Origin: CAWIJK01 sp963836375 | GTDB taxonomy: Bacteria > Actinomycetota > Acidimicrobiia > Acidimicrobiales > RAAP-2 | NCBI GenBank assembly: GCA_963836375.1 | Contig: CAWIJK010000004.1 | Location: 682,001 to 746,000 of the forward strand | Direction of reading: 5' to 3' | Length of the DNA: 64,000 nt | Shown here: positions 35,748 to 43,936 of the stretch, one piece after another | Layout of the letters: each line of letters opens with the position of its first letter | Position numbering within the stretch: the first letter of the stretch is position 1 | Notes under the pieces: generated by a model | What the model was told of the DNA's origin: nothing | Database searches by the model: none | What the model saw: only the letters and a program-made list of their open reading frames with translations | Translations under genes and position numbers: made by a program

Positions 35748-36194
35748 TCAGCCGGGGCGACGGGCCGTCGGCACGTCGAGCGGCTGGGGTTCTTGGGCGG
35801 CGTGGGGATGCTCGGCGCCGGGGTAGACCTTCAGCTTGGCCAGCTGCTGGCGCCCCAGGGTGTTCTTGGGGAGCATGCCCCGCACGGCCCGGCGGACGAC
35901 CTCGTCGGGGGACCGCTCGAGCAGCTCGGCGTAGCTGCGCCGGCGCAGGCCGCCCGGGTAGCCCGAGTGGCGGTAGGCGAACTTGTCCTCGGCGTTGCCA
36001 GTCAGCACCACCTTGGACGCGTTGACCACCACCACGTGGTCGCCGGTGTCGACGTGGGGGGCGAAGTAGGGGCGGTGCTTGCCCCGCAGGATCCGGGCCA
36101 CCTCGGTGGCCAGGCGCCCGAGGACCAGCCCGTCGGCGTCGACCAGGTGCCAGGCACGCTCGATCTCGTGGGCTTTGGGCGAGTAGGTACGCAC
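35748..36194 (-). CDS. rplM: 50S ribosomal protein L13
   Basis: L13 is an early-assembly 50S protein. The 148-residue protein reads RTYSPKAHEIERAWHLVDADG, LGRLATEVARILRGKHRPYF, VVVVNASKVVLTGN, HSGYPGGLRRRSY and MLPKNTLGRQQLAKLKVYPG. GTG 36194 lies 9 bases after AGAGGAA. The open frame extends upstream but loses similarity at once. Confidence 0.99.
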   Translation of the reverse strand: MRTYSPKAHEIERAWHLVDADGLVLGRLATEVARILRGKHRPYFAPHVDTGDHVVVVNASKVVLTGNAEDKFAYRHSGYPGGLRRRSYAELLERSPDEVVRRAVRGMLPKNTLGRQQLAKLKVYPGAEHPHAAQEPQPLDVPTARRPG

Positions 36195-36293
36195 GTCGGG
36201 GTTCCTCTGCTGGGGCGGACCGCCAGCGTGGTCGGGTTGGCCGGCGCCCGGTGGGGCGGGCCAGGGCTCCGGGGGTCCCGGGGCCGACGGACC

Positions 36294-36322
36294 AGGATAC
36301 GGCCCCGGGGCCCGGGCGGCAA
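36294..36322 (-). promoter_or_regulatory. Candidate promoter of rplM-rpsI(-glmM)
   Basis: TTGCCG (36317-36322), exactly 17 bases, then TATCCT (36294-36299) on the minus strand, about 100 bases upstream of rplM and 30 bases after the truA stop. The spacer is the palindrome-rich CCCGGGCCCCGGGGCCG. Confidence 0.6.
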
Positions 36323-36351
36323 GCCGCCGGCGGCGCACGGGTGCGGGGCCC

Positions 36352-37239
36352 TCAGTCCCCGTAGCGCACGGCCACCAGGCACAGGCCGTGGGCCGGAGCC
36401 GGCTTGGGGGCGCCGAGGCGGGTGCCCGAGCGCAGCATGGCGGTGACGGTGGCCGCGTTGGCCCGCCCCCGGCCGGCGTCGACCAGGGTGGCTACCAGCG
36501 AGCGCACCATCTGGTGGCAGAACGAGCCGGCCTCGATCTCGAAGCGCAGCAGCCGCGACGGCCCGGGGACAGCGCCCCCCCCGTCCGGCGGGCCCGGCGG
36601 CCCGGGGTCCCAGCCGGGGTTCCGAGCGTCGTCGAGCTCGGGCCCGGCCACCTCTGACCACCCGGCCCCGGTGACCCGCCGGACGATCGGCTCGGCCGCC
36701 GTCGTGCCCGGGGCCCGGCGGCAGAAGGCCCGGAAGTCGTGCTCGCCCACGACGGCGTCGGTGGCCGAGTCCATGGCCCGCAGGTCGAGCGGGTCCTCGA
36801 CGTGCCAGGCCACCGGGGCGAGCAGCGGGTCGGGCACCGGCGCCGCGTGCACCAGGTAGCGGTAGCACCGGGCGGTGGCCGAGTGCCGGGCGTCGAACCC
36901 GGCCGGAGCGGGCTCGGCCCGGCGCACCACCACCGTCGGGGCCAGCTGGCGGTTGAGCGCGCGGAGGAGGGTCCGCGGGCCCATCGGTTGCCCCCCGACC
37001 CGGTTCCCCACGGCGGGCAGGGTGGCCGGGAGGTCGACGTGGACCACCTGGCCCCGGGCGTGGACCCCGGCGTCGGTGCGCCCGGCGCAGGTGATGACCG
37101 GCCGGGCCGGGGCCCGGGTGGTGCGGGCCAGGGCGTCGGCCAGGGCGCCGGCCACGGTGGGGACGCCGGGCTGGGCGGCGAAGCCCCGGAAGGCGCTGCC
37201 GTCGTAGGCGACCAGCAGCCGCCAGCGGACGCTGCCCAC
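36352..37239 (-). CDS. truA: tRNA pseudouridine(38-40) synthase TruA
   Basis: TruA converts U38-U40 of the anticodon stem to pseudouridine. The 295-residue protein has RWRLLVAYDGSAFRGFAAQPG, the catalytic Asp in CAGRTDAGVHARGQV, FDARHSATARCYRYLV, HDFRAFC and FCHQMVRSLVATLVDAGRG. GTG 37239 is the first initiator after the rplQ stop (11-base gap); its Shine-Dalgarno is poor. It is the last gene of the alpha operon here, a placement common in many bacteria. Confidence 0.96.
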   Translation of the reverse strand: MGSVRWRLLVAYDGSAFRGFAAQPGVPTVAGALADALARTTRAPARPVITCAGRTDAGVHARGQVVHVDLPATLPAVGNRVGGQPMGPRTLLRALNRQLAPTVVVRRAEPAPAGFDARHSATARCYRYLVHAAPVPDPLLAPVAWHVEDPLDLRAMDSATDAVVGEHDFRAFCRRAPGTTAAEPIVRRVTGAGWSEVAGPELDDARNPGWDPGPPGPPDGGGAVPGPSRLLRFEIEAGSFCHQMVRSLVATLVDAGRGRANAATVTAMLRSGTRLGAPKPAPAHGLCLVAVRYGD

Positions 37240-37250
37240 GGCCGGTGGGG

Positions 37251-37604
37251 TCAGACGAGCTCGATGCGGGCCATGGGGGCGTTGTCGCCCGGGCGCGGCC
37301 CGAGCCGCAGGATCCGGGTGTAGCCGCCCGGGCGCTCGGCGTAGCGGGGGCCGATCTCCTCGAAGAGCTTGTGGGCCATGTCCTTGTCCCTGATCAGGGC
37401 CACCACCTGGCGGTGCTGGTGCAGGCCGCCCTTGCGGGCCGCGGTGATGCACTTCTCGGCCACCGGCCGCAGGGCCTTGGCCTTGGCCTCGGTGGTGACC
37501 AGCGACTCGGCGGCGATGAGCGAGGCCACCAGGTTGCCCAGCATGGCCTTTTGGTGCGCGGCGCTGCCGCCCATCCGGCGGCCCCTTCTCGGCGTGCCCT
37601 GCAT
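37251..37604 (-). CDS. rplQ: 50S ribosomal protein L17
   Basis: L17 lies near the exit of the peptide tunnel. The 117-residue protein has HQKAMLGNLVASLIAAESLVTTEAKAK, LRPVAEKCITAARK, LFEEIGPRYAERPGGYTRIL and GDNAPMARIELV, without a C-terminal extension. It follows rpoA by 13 bases. Confidence 0.98.
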   Translation of the reverse strand: MQGTPRRGRRMGGSAAHQKAMLGNLVASLIAAESLVTTEAKAKALRPVAEKCITAARKGGLHQHRQVVALIRDKDMAHKLFEEIGPRYAERPGGYTRILRLGPRPGDNAPMARIELV

Positions 37605-37617
37605 CGGTCCGGCCCCT

Positions 37618-38556
37618 TCAGTCCTTGGTCCTGAGCGACAGGCCCCGCTCGTCGAGGCGCTGGATGACCTCGTCGAGGGACTTCTGGCCGAAGTTGGTGA
37701 TGCCCAGCAGGTCGTCCAGGCTCTTTTCGACCAGCTCGCCGATCGTGTTGATCTGGGCCCGCTTGAGGCAGTTGCGGGGCCGCTCGGAGAGGTCGAGCTC
37801 CTCGATGCGCAGGTCCAGGTCGGGCGAGCCGCCCGAGGTGGTGCCGGTCTCGCCCAGTTCGAGGCCCTGGGGCGACTCCTCGAGGTCGGCCACCAGCCCG
37901 ACCAGGGTGCGCAGGGTGTCGCCGGCCGAGGCCAGGGCCTCGCGGGGCGAGATCGACCCGTCGGTCTCGATGTCGAGCACCAGGCGGTCGAAGTCGGTCG
38001 ACTGCTCGACCCGGACCGGCTCGACGGCGAAGGTCACCCGGCGCACCGGGGAGAAGATCGAGTCGACCGGGATGACCCCGATGGTCGACGACCGCTTGTT
38101 CTTGTCGGCCGACACATAGCCCCGGCCGCGCTCGACGGTCACGTCGAAGGCCAGGTGGCCCTTGGCGTTGAGGGTCCCGATGTGCAGCTCGGGGTTGAGG
38201 ATCTCGACGTCGGCGGTGGTCTGGAGGTCCCCGGCGGTGGCGTCGCCCGGGCCCCGCTTGTCGAAGCGCACGGTGACCGGCTCGTCGCTGTGTACCCGAA
38301 CCAGGAGGTCCTTCAGGTTCAAGATGATGTCGGTGACGTCCTCTTTCACCCCCGGCAGGGTGGTGAACTCGTGCAGGGCCTCGTCGAAGCGCACCTGGGT
38401 CACCGCGGCGCCCGGGATCGACGACAGCAGGGTCCGGCGGAGCGAGTTCCCGAGGGTGTGCCCGAAGCCGGGGTCGAGCGGCCCGACGGCGAAGCGCTGC
38501 CGGTTGTCCTGCTCTTCGTCGACGGCTTCGACGGTGGGTCGCTGGATGATGAGCAT
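37618..38556 (-). CDS. rpoA: DNA-directed RNA polymerase subunit alpha
   Basis: The alpha subunit nucleates RNA polymerase assembly and contacts UP elements and activators. The 312-residue protein has the N-terminal dimerisation domain (GFGHTLGNSLRRTLLSSIPGAAV, LLVRVHSDEPVTV), a linker with Gly/Thr, and the alpha-CTD helix-hairpin-helix (RPRNCLKRAQINTIGELVEKS, NFGQKSLDEVIQRL). It is preceded by rpsD at 80 bases and followed by rplQ. Confidence 0.99.
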   Translation of the reverse strand: MLIIQRPTVEAVDEEQDNRQRFAVGPLDPGFGHTLGNSLRRTLLSSIPGAAVTQVRFDEALHEFTTLPGVKEDVTDIILNLKDLLVRVHSDEPVTVRFDKRGPGDATAGDLQTTADVEILNPELHIGTLNAKGHLAFDVTVERGRGYVSADKNKRSSTIGVIPVDSIFSPVRRVTFAVEPVRVEQSTDFDRLVLDIETDGSISPREALASAGDTLRTLVGLVADLEESPQGLELGETGTTSGGSPDLDLRIEELDLSERPRNCLKRAQINTIGELVEKSLDDLLGITNFGQKSLDEVIQRLDERGLSLRTKD

Positions 38557-38636
38557 CGGTCCTGGCTCCTGTGGTCCTCGGTGGTGGTCGGTCGATCGAT
38601 GGGGCGCGGCGCGGGCCGGGTCGGCCCGGGGCCGCC

Positions 38637-39284
38637 TTACTTCGAGTACAGCTCGACGATGAGCTGTTCTTGGACGGGCTCGTCGATGTGCTCGCGCAGG
38701 GGCGGGTTCAGGACCTCCACGGCGAAGCCGCCGTCGCCGGCCTCCAGCCAGGGCGGCAGCTGGCGGTCGAGGGTGTCCATGTTGCGGCGCACGGCGAACA
38801 TCTGGCGCGAGGCCTGCTTGAGGGTGATGGTCTCGCCCTTGCGCACCCGGTAGCTCGGGATGGTGACCCGCTTGCCGTTCACGCTGACGTGCCCGTGGCG
38901 GACGAACTGGCGGGCCTGGCTGCGGCTGGCCCCCCAGCCGGCCCGGAAGACGACGTTGTCCAGACGCAGCTCGAGGTTGCGCAGCAGGTTCTCGCCGGTG
39001 ATGCCGTCCTGGCGGTTCGCCTCCTCGTAGAGGTTGCGGAACTGGCGCTCGAGCACCCCGTAGATGCGGCGGGCCTTCTGCTTCTCGCGCAGCTGGGCCA
39101 GGTACTCAGAACCCTGGCGCATGCGGTCGCGCCCGTGCTCACCGGGTGGGTAGGCCCGGCTGTGGCGGTCGGTGACCGCCTCGGAGACGGGGCACTTGAG
39201 CGAGAAGCAGCGCTCGCCCTTCAAGAACAATTTGGTCCGCTCGCGCCGGCAGAGCCGGCAGACGGGCCCGGTGTACCTGGCCAT
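38637..39284 (-). CDS. rpsD: 30S ribosomal protein S4
   Basis: S4 is a primary 16S-binding protein at the mRNA entrance and often the autoregulator of the alpha operon. The 215-residue protein is the zinc (C+) form: CRLCRRE and CFSLKC near the N terminus supply four Cys. RPPGEHG-like AYPPGEHG, QFVRHGHVSVNGKRVTIPSYRV (S4 RNA-binding domain) and the terminal LIVELYSK follow. Confidence 0.99.
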   Translation of the reverse strand: MARYTGPVCRLCRRERTKLFLKGERCFSLKCPVSEAVTDRHSRAYPPGEHGRDRMRQGSEYLAQLREKQKARRIYGVLERQFRNLYEEANRQDGITGENLLRNLELRLDNVVFRAGWGASRSQARQFVRHGHVSVNGKRVTIPSYRVRKGETITLKQASRQMFAVRRNMDTLDRQLPPWLEAGDGGFAVEVLNPPLREHIDEPVQEQLIVELYSK

Positions 39285-39296
39285 GTCCCGTCCCCC

Positions 39297-39701
39297 TCAG
39301 ACCCGGCGCCGCTTCTTGGGGCGGCAGCCGTTGTGCGGGATGGGGGTGACGTCTTTGATGCCCACGACCTCGATGCCGGCCGCGGCCAGCGAGCGGATGG
39401 CCGTCTCGCGTCCCGAGCCGGGGCCCCGGACCAGCACGTCGACCTTGCGCACCCCGTGCTCCATGGCCCGGCGCGCGCAGGCCTCGGCGGCCAGCTGGGC
39501 GGCGAAGGGGGTGGACTTGCGCGAGCCCTTGAACCCCACGTTGCCGGCCGAGGCCCAGGCCAAGACGTTGCCCTCCGGGTCGGCGATGGCCACGATGGTG
39601 TTGTTGAACGAGCTCTTGATGTGGGCGACGCCGTAGGCGATGTTCTTGCGCTCGCGCTTGCGGGGGCGCCGCGCCCCCTGGGTCTTGGTGGTCTTGGCCA
39701 T
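39297..39701 (-). CDS. rpsK: 30S ribosomal protein S11
   Basis: S11 lines the 30S platform near the E site. The 134-residue protein has NIAYGVAHIKSSFNNTIVAI, ASAGNVGFKGSRKSTPFAAQ, VDVLVRGPGSGRETAIRSL and the terminal PIPHNGCRPKKRRRV. Its ATG directly abuts the rpsM stop with no spacer. Confidence 0.99.
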   Translation of the reverse strand: MAKTTKTQGARRPRKRERKNIAYGVAHIKSSFNNTIVAIADPEGNVLAWASAGNVGFKGSRKSTPFAAQLAAEACARRAMEHGVRKVDVLVRGPGSGRETAIRSLAAAGIEVVGIKDVTPIPHNGCRPKKRRRV

Positions 39702-40079
39702 CTACTTGCGGACCTTCTTCTTTCCGGCGACCGTCTTCTTGGGTCCCTTGCGGGTGCGGGCGTTGGTGTGGGTGCGCTGGCCGTGGACCGGGAGGCCCCG
39801 GCGGTGCCGCACGCCCTGGTAGCAGTTGATCTCCATCTTGCGCTTGATGTCCTGGGAGACGTCCCGGCGCAGGTCCCCCTCCACCCGCAGGTTGGCGTCG
39901 ATGTAGTTGCGGAGCCGGGTCACCTCCTCGTCGGTGAGGTCCCGGACCCGGGTGCCGGCGTCGACGTCGGTGGCGGCGCAGATCGTCTGGGCCGCCGTGT
40001 GGCCGATGCCGAAGATGTAGGTGAGGGCCACCTCCAAACGCTTCTCACGCGGGATGTCAACACCGGCGATGCGGGCCAT
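39702..40079 (-). CDS. rpsM: 30S ribosomal protein S13
   Basis: S13 forms the head bridge to the 50S and touches P-site tRNA. The 125-residue protein has MARIAGVDIPREKRLEVALTYIFGIG, RDLTDEEVTRLRNYI, CYQGVRHRRGLPVHGQRTHTNARTRKG and a Lys-rich tail. It lies between rpmJ (15 bases upstream) and rpsK. Confidence 0.99.
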   Translation of the reverse strand: MARIAGVDIPREKRLEVALTYIFGIGHTAAQTICAATDVDAGTRVRDLTDEEVTRLRNYIDANLRVEGDLRRDVSQDIKRKMEINCYQGVRHRRGLPVHGQRTHTNARTRKGPKKTVAGKKKVRK

Positions 40080-40094
40080 TCCTGAATCCTCTCC

Positions 40095-40208
40095 CTAGCC
40101 CTGGCGCTGCTTGTGCCGGGGGTTGTCACAGATCACGACCACGCGACCGTGGCGCCTGATCACCTTGCACTTCTCACAGATCGGCTTCACGCTCGGTCGG
40201 ACCTTCAC
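40095..40208 (-). CDS. rpmJ: 50S ribosomal protein L36
   Basis: At 37 residues this is the shortest ribosomal protein gene here. It reads VKVRPSVKPICEKCKVIRR and then GRVVVICDNPRHKQRQG, the zinc-ribbon (C+) form with three Cys and one His. GTG 40208 is preceded by GAGGAG at ideal spacing. It lies between infA (42-base gap) and rpsM, the usual order. Confidence 0.98.
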   Translation of the reverse strand: MKVRPSVKPICEKCKVIRRHGRVVVICDNPRHKQRQG

Positions 40209-40250
40209 GATCTCCTCGTTCCTCTTCCGTCGGGCCCCCGCCGCCCCGCC

Positions 40251-40475
40251 CTACTTGTACCGGTAGGTGATCCGGCCCCGGTTCAGGTCGTAGGGGGTGA
40301 TCTCGACCTGGACCTTGTCGCCGGGCAGGATCCGGATCCGGTGCATCCGCATCTTCCCCGAGCTGTGCGCCAGCACCTTGTGCCCGTTCTCGAGCTCCAC
40401 TCGGAACATCGCGTTGGGCAACGGCTCGGTCACCGTGCCCTCGAGCACGATGGCATCTTCTTTGGGCTTGGGCAG
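40251..40475 (-). CDS. infA: Translation initiation factor IF-1, likely CTG start
   Basis: IF-1 occupies the A site of the 30S during initiation (S1/OB fold). The conserved part is EGTVTEPLPNAMFRVELENGHKVLAHSSGKMRMHRIRILPGDKV and ends RGRITYRYK. Starting at GTG 40448 would remove the family's N-terminal strand. In frame upstream, CTG 40475 gives MPKPKEDAIVLEGTV, which aligns with typical IF-1 N termini and total length (74). AAGGAG sits seven bases before that CTG. No ATG, GTG or TTG is available in frame between. CTG initiation is therefore inferred. The gene begins a transcription unit behind its own promoter. Confidence 0.93.
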   Translation of the reverse strand: MPKPKEDAIVLEGTVTEPLPNAMFRVELENGHKVLAHSSGKMRMHRIRILPGDKVQVEITPYDLNRGRITYRYK

Positions 40476-40607
40476 GTGACTCTCCTTGGCTTCGCTCTCT
40501 CCCGGCCACGGGACCGGGCCCCCGACGGCGCGACGCCTGAACGGTGCGCTGACGGCTTGGCCCGGCGGGCACCGGACCCCGGGGGCCAGGCGGCGGGCCG
40601 AAGGGAG

Positions 40608-40636
40608 ATTCTACCCTACCTGGGCCGAAATGCCAG
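40608..40636 (-). promoter_or_regulatory. Candidate promoter of the infA-rpmJ-rpsM-rpsK-rpsD-rpoA-rplQ operon
   Basis: CTGGCA (40631-40636), 17 bases, TAGAAT (40608-40613) on the minus strand, in the 214-base map-infA gap. It leaves a leader of roughly 125 bases before infA. Confidence 0.6.
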
Positions 40637-40672
40637 CCCGACCGGCCCTGACCGGCCCCGACGCCGGGCCGG

Positions 40673-40689
40673 GGCCCCCCGGGGGGGCC
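40673..40689 (-). terminator. GC hairpin at the map stop codon
   Basis: GGCCCCCC directly faces GGGGGGGCC, an inverted repeat of eight pairs with almost no loop, ending one base before the map stop triplet. Together with the infA promoter just downstream it suggests the spc-type operon ends here. Confidence 0.4.
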
Positions 40690-41430
40690 TCAGGGCACCG
40701 TGAAGACCTCCGGGCCGTTCTCGGTGACGGCGATCGTGTGCTCGAAGTGGGCCGAGAGGCTCCCGTCGGCCGTGACCACGCTCCAGTTGTCTTCCAAGAG
40801 CAGGGTCTCGGGGCCCCCGGCGTTGACCATCGGCTCGACGGCGAAGACCATCCCGGTCTTGAGGGTGGGCCCGGGGCTCCCCGGCCAGTAGTTGGGCACC
40901 TGGGGTTGTTCGTGCATGGCCGTCCCGATGGCGTGGCCCACGTACTCGCGGACCACCGAGAACCCGGCCGCCTCGGCCACCGCCTGGACCGCCCGGCCCA
41001 CCTCGTGGAGGCGCTTGCCCGCCTCGAGCTGGTCGATCCCGGCCCACAGGCTCCGCTCGGTCACCGCCAGGAGGTTCGCGGCCTCGGCGCTGACCTCGCC
41101 CACGGCCACCGTGTAGGCGGCGTCGCCGTGGTAGCCCTCGATGATGGCCCCGCAGTCCACCGACAAGATGTCACCCTCTTCGAGCCGGTAGGGGCCGGGG
41201 ATGCCGTGGACGATGACCTCGTTGGGCGAGGTGCAGATCACCGCTGGGAAGCCGTGGTAGCCGAGGAAGTTGGACGTGGCCCCCCGGCGCTCGAGCACCT
41301 GGCGGGCGATGGCGTCGAGCTCGCCCGTGGTCACCCCGGGCCGGGCCGCCGCCCGGGTCTTGTCGTGCATCTCGGCCACCACCCGGCCGGCCCGGCGCAT
41401 CTTGGCCAGCTCCTCGGCATTGCGCCTCAC
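40690..41430 (-). CDS. map: Methionine aminopeptidase, type I
   Basis: Map removes the initiator methionine from nascent proteins. The 246-residue protein has the five metal ligands of the pita-bread fold: D in LSVDCGAII, D in YHGDAAYTV, H in GHAIGTAMHE, E in FAVEPMV and E in AHFEHTIAV. The HGFPAVICTSPNEVIVHG segment is also conserved. GTG 41430 overlaps the adk stop as GTGA. The secY-adk-map order is standard. Confidence 0.98.
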   Translation of the reverse strand: MRRNAEELAKMRRAGRVVAEMHDKTRAAARPGVTTGELDAIARQVLERRGATSNFLGYHGFPAVICTSPNEVIVHGIPGPYRLEEGDILSVDCGAIIEGYHGDAAYTVAVGEVSAEAANLLAVTERSLWAGIDQLEAGKRLHEVGRAVQAVAEAAGFSVVREYVGHAIGTAMHEQPQVPNYWPGSPGPTLKTGMVFAVEPMVNAGGPETLLLEDNWSVVTADGSLSAHFEHTIAVTENGPEVFTVP

Positions 41431-42119
41431 GGCGCACCCGCGCCCGGCTCGGCCCCGGCCCGACCCCGGCGGTCCTCGATGGCCCGGACCACCCGCCGGG
41501 TGACCACGTCGGGGCTGCCGGTCCCGTTGATCTCGACCAGCAGCTCGCGTTGGTGGTACCAGGCGATCAGGGGAGCCGTCTGGCGGTCGTAGAGCTCCAG
41601 GCGGCGTTTGATGGCGTCCTCCTTGTCGTCCTCGCGCTGGACCACCTCACCACCGCAGACGTCGCAGGTCCAGTTGACCAGCGGTGGGGAGGGGACCGAG
41701 TAATTCGACCCACAGTCGACGCAGACCCGGCGCGAGGCCAGGCGCTTGAGGACCAACGCCGTCGGGACCTCGAGGTCGATGACCAGGTCCAGTCGCTCGG
41801 GCACCAGCACGTCGCTCAGGGCCTCGGCCTGGGCGATGGTGCGGGGGCAGCCGTCGAGGATGAAGCCGCGGGCCCGGGTGTCGCCCTCGGTGATCCGCTT
41901 GCCGACCATCTCCATGATCAGGTCGTCGGGCAACAGCTCGCCGCGGTCCATGACCGAGCGGGCCCGCTGGCCGAGCGCGGTACGCGACTTGACCTCGCCC
42001 CGCAGCATGTCCCCGGTCGAGACATGGGGCACGACGTAGTGGTGCGACAGGCGCACGCACTGTGTGCCCTTGCCCGCCCCCTGCTTGCCGAGGACTACGA
42101 GTCTGACCCCGGGTACCAA
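41427..42119 (-). CDS. adk: Adenylate kinase (zinc-LID form)
   Basis: Adk interconverts ATP + AMP and 2 ADP. The 230-residue protein has the P-loop VVLGKQGAGKGTQ, VSTGDMLR, FILDGCPRTIAQAE and a long LID with four Cys (CVDCGSNYS and WTCDVCGG) that would hold a structural zinc. The start is TTG 42119 with AGGA four bases before; no other initiator precedes the P-loop. The tail after DRRGRAG is a short Ala/Gly/Pro extension. It follows secY by six bases. Confidence 0.97.
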   Translation of the reverse strand: MVPGVRLVVLGKQGAGKGTQCVRLSHHYVVPHVSTGDMLRGEVKSRTALGQRARSVMDRGELLPDDLIMEMVGKRITEGDTRARGFILDGCPRTIAQAEALSDVLVPERLDLVIDLEVPTALVLKRLASRRVCVDCGSNYSVPSPPLVNWTCDVCGGEVVQREDDKEDAIKRRLELYDRQTAPLIAWYHQRELLVEINGTGSPDVVTRRVVRAIEDRRGRAGAEPGAGAP

Positions 42120-42125
42120 CAGGTC

Positions 42126-43409
42126 CTACTTGAGGAAGCCCTCGTAGTTGCGCATCATCAGCTGGCTGTCGATCTGGCGCATCGTCTCGAGGGCGACGCC
42201 CACCGAGATGAGCAGCGTGGTGCCGTAGAAGGGGAACCGGTTGAGGCTCCACACGGCCATGATGATCGACGGGATCACGGCCACCGAGGCCAAGAAGAGG
42301 GCGCCGACGACGGTGATCCGGCTCAAGATGTGCGAGAAGTAGCGCTCGGTCGGCGGCCCGGGCCGGATGCCCGGGACGAAGCCGCCCTGCTTGCGGATGA
42401 TGTCGGCCTGCTGGTGCGGGTCGAAGGCCACGTAGACGTAGAAGAACGTGAAGGCCAGGATCAACACGAAGTAGATCGAAATGTAGATGAAGCTGGTCGG
42501 CTGGATGTTGTTGCGCACGAAGGCCTGGAACGACTTCCAGGGCACGATGTTCGACAGCAGCACCGGGATGTAGAGCACCGAGCTGGCGAAGATGATCGGG
42601 ATCACGCCGGACTGGTTCACCTTCAATGGGATGTAGGTGCTCTGGCCGCCGTACATGCGCCGCCCCACCACCCGCTTGGCGAAGGTCACCGGGATCCGCC
42701 GCTGGCCCTGGTCCATGAAGACGATGAACACCAAGAGCAGCAGGGAGACCACCACGATGACCCCGAACTTGAGCGCCCCACCCTCGTCGTAGATGCTCTT
42801 GCCCCCCGCCGGGATGGCCGCCACCACGTTGGCGAAGATCAAGATGGACATCCCCTGGCCGATCCCGCGCTGGGTGATCAGCTCGGCCAGCCACATCACG
42901 AAGGCCGTCCCGGCGGTGAGGATGAGGACCTGGAAGATGCCCGTCCACACGGTGAAGCTCGGGATCATCAGGTTGATGCTTTGGCCGAGCAGGGCCGAGT
43001 CGTGGCCGTTGAAGGCGTAGATGAGGCCGGTCGACTGCATGAGGGCCAGGGCCACCGTGAGGTAGCGGGTGGTCTGGGTGATCTTCTTCTGCCCGACCGC
43101 CCCCTGGTCCCGCCATTCCTCGAGCTTGGGGATCACCGTCGAGAGCAGCTGGATGATGATCGAGCTGGTGATGTAGGGCATGACCCCCAGGCCGAAGACG
43201 GCCAGGCGGACCAGCGCCCCCCCGCTGAACAGGTTCAAGAACCCGAGGACCCCCGACTGGGAGGTGGTCAGCTTCTGGAGCTGGGTCCAGCTGACCCCGG
43301 GGATGGGGACGTTCGCCCCCACCTGGTAGAGGGCGATGATGGCCAGGGTGAAGACGACCTTGTTGCGAAGGTCGGGGACCCTGAAGATGTTGGCCAGCCT
43401 CGAGAGCAT
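42126..43409 (-). CDS. secY: Protein translocase subunit SecY
   Basis: SecY is the pore of the Sec translocon with SecE and SecG. The 427-residue protein has ten hydrophobic spans, the VGANVPIPGVSW segment, GLGVMPYITSSIIIQLL, the cytoplasmic loop FAKRVVGRRMYGGQSTYIPLKVNQSGVIPIIFASS, and FVPGIRPGPPTERYFSHILSRIT. It sits between rplO (38 bases) and adk. Confidence 0.98.
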   Translation of the reverse strand: MLSRLANIFRVPDLRNKVVFTLAIIALYQVGANVPIPGVSWTQLQKLTTSQSGVLGFLNLFSGGALVRLAVFGLGVMPYITSSIIIQLLSTVIPKLEEWRDQGAVGQKKITQTTRYLTVALALMQSTGLIYAFNGHDSALLGQSINLMIPSFTVWTGIFQVLILTAGTAFVMWLAELITQRGIGQGMSILIFANVVAAIPAGGKSIYDEGGALKFGVIVVVSLLLLVFIVFMDQGQRRIPVTFAKRVVGRRMYGGQSTYIPLKVNQSGVIPIIFASSVLYIPVLLSNIVPWKSFQAFVRNNIQPTSFIYISIYFVLILAFTFFYVYVAFDPHQQADIIRKQGGFVPGIRPGPPTERYFSHILSRITVVGALFLASVAVIPSIIMAVWSLNRFPFYGTTLLISVGVALETMRQIDSQLMMRNYEGFLK

Positions 43410-43447
43410 CGCCGTTCCTCGTCAGTGCCGGTGGGCGGGACCGGTCA

Positions 43448-43936
43448 CTACCGGTTCATGAGGGCGTTGCCCTGGGCCGGCGGCCGACCGTGCCCGAAGG
43501 GCAACGGCACGATCTCGACACTGCCCCCGGCCGCCTTGATGGCCGCCTCGGCCGAGGCCGAGAAGGCGTGGGCCGAGACCCGCACGGCCCGGCCGATCTC
43601 GCCCCGGCCGAGCACCTTGACCAGGGCCTTGGGCCGGCAGAGCCCCGCCGCCACCAGGGTGGCCGGGGTGATCTCGGTGCCCTCGACCTCGGCGAGGTCG
43701 TCCAGGTTGACCGGGGTGTAGTCGATCCGGAAGGGGTTCTTGAAGCCCCGCAGCTTGGGGATGCGCTGCATCAGCGGCAGCTGGCCGCCCTCGAAGCCGA
43801 CCGGGATGGTGTCGCGGGCCCCCTGGCCCTTCATGCCCCGCCCCGCCGTCTTGCCGCCCTTGCCCCCGATGCCCCGGCCCACCCGGCGCTTGGGCCTGGT
43901 CGAGCCGGGGGCCGGGCCGAGCTCGTGAAGCCTCAT
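43448..43936 (-). CDS. rplO: 50S ribosomal protein L15
   Basis: L15 is a late-assembly 50S protein. The 162-residue protein has MRLHELGPAPGS, RVGRGIGGKGGKTAGRGMKGQGAR, VGFEGGQLPLMQRIPKLRGF and VKVLGRGEIGRAVRVSAHAFS. ATG 43936 overlaps the rpmD stop as ATGA. Confidence 0.98.
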   Translation of the reverse strand: MRLHELGPAPGSTRPKRRVGRGIGGKGGKTAGRGMKGQGARDTIPVGFEGGQLPLMQRIPKLRGFKNPFRIDYTPVNLDDLAEVEGTEITPATLVAAGLCRPKALVKVLGRGEIGRAVRVSAHAFSASAEAAIKAAGGSVEIVPLPFGHGRPPAQGNALMNR

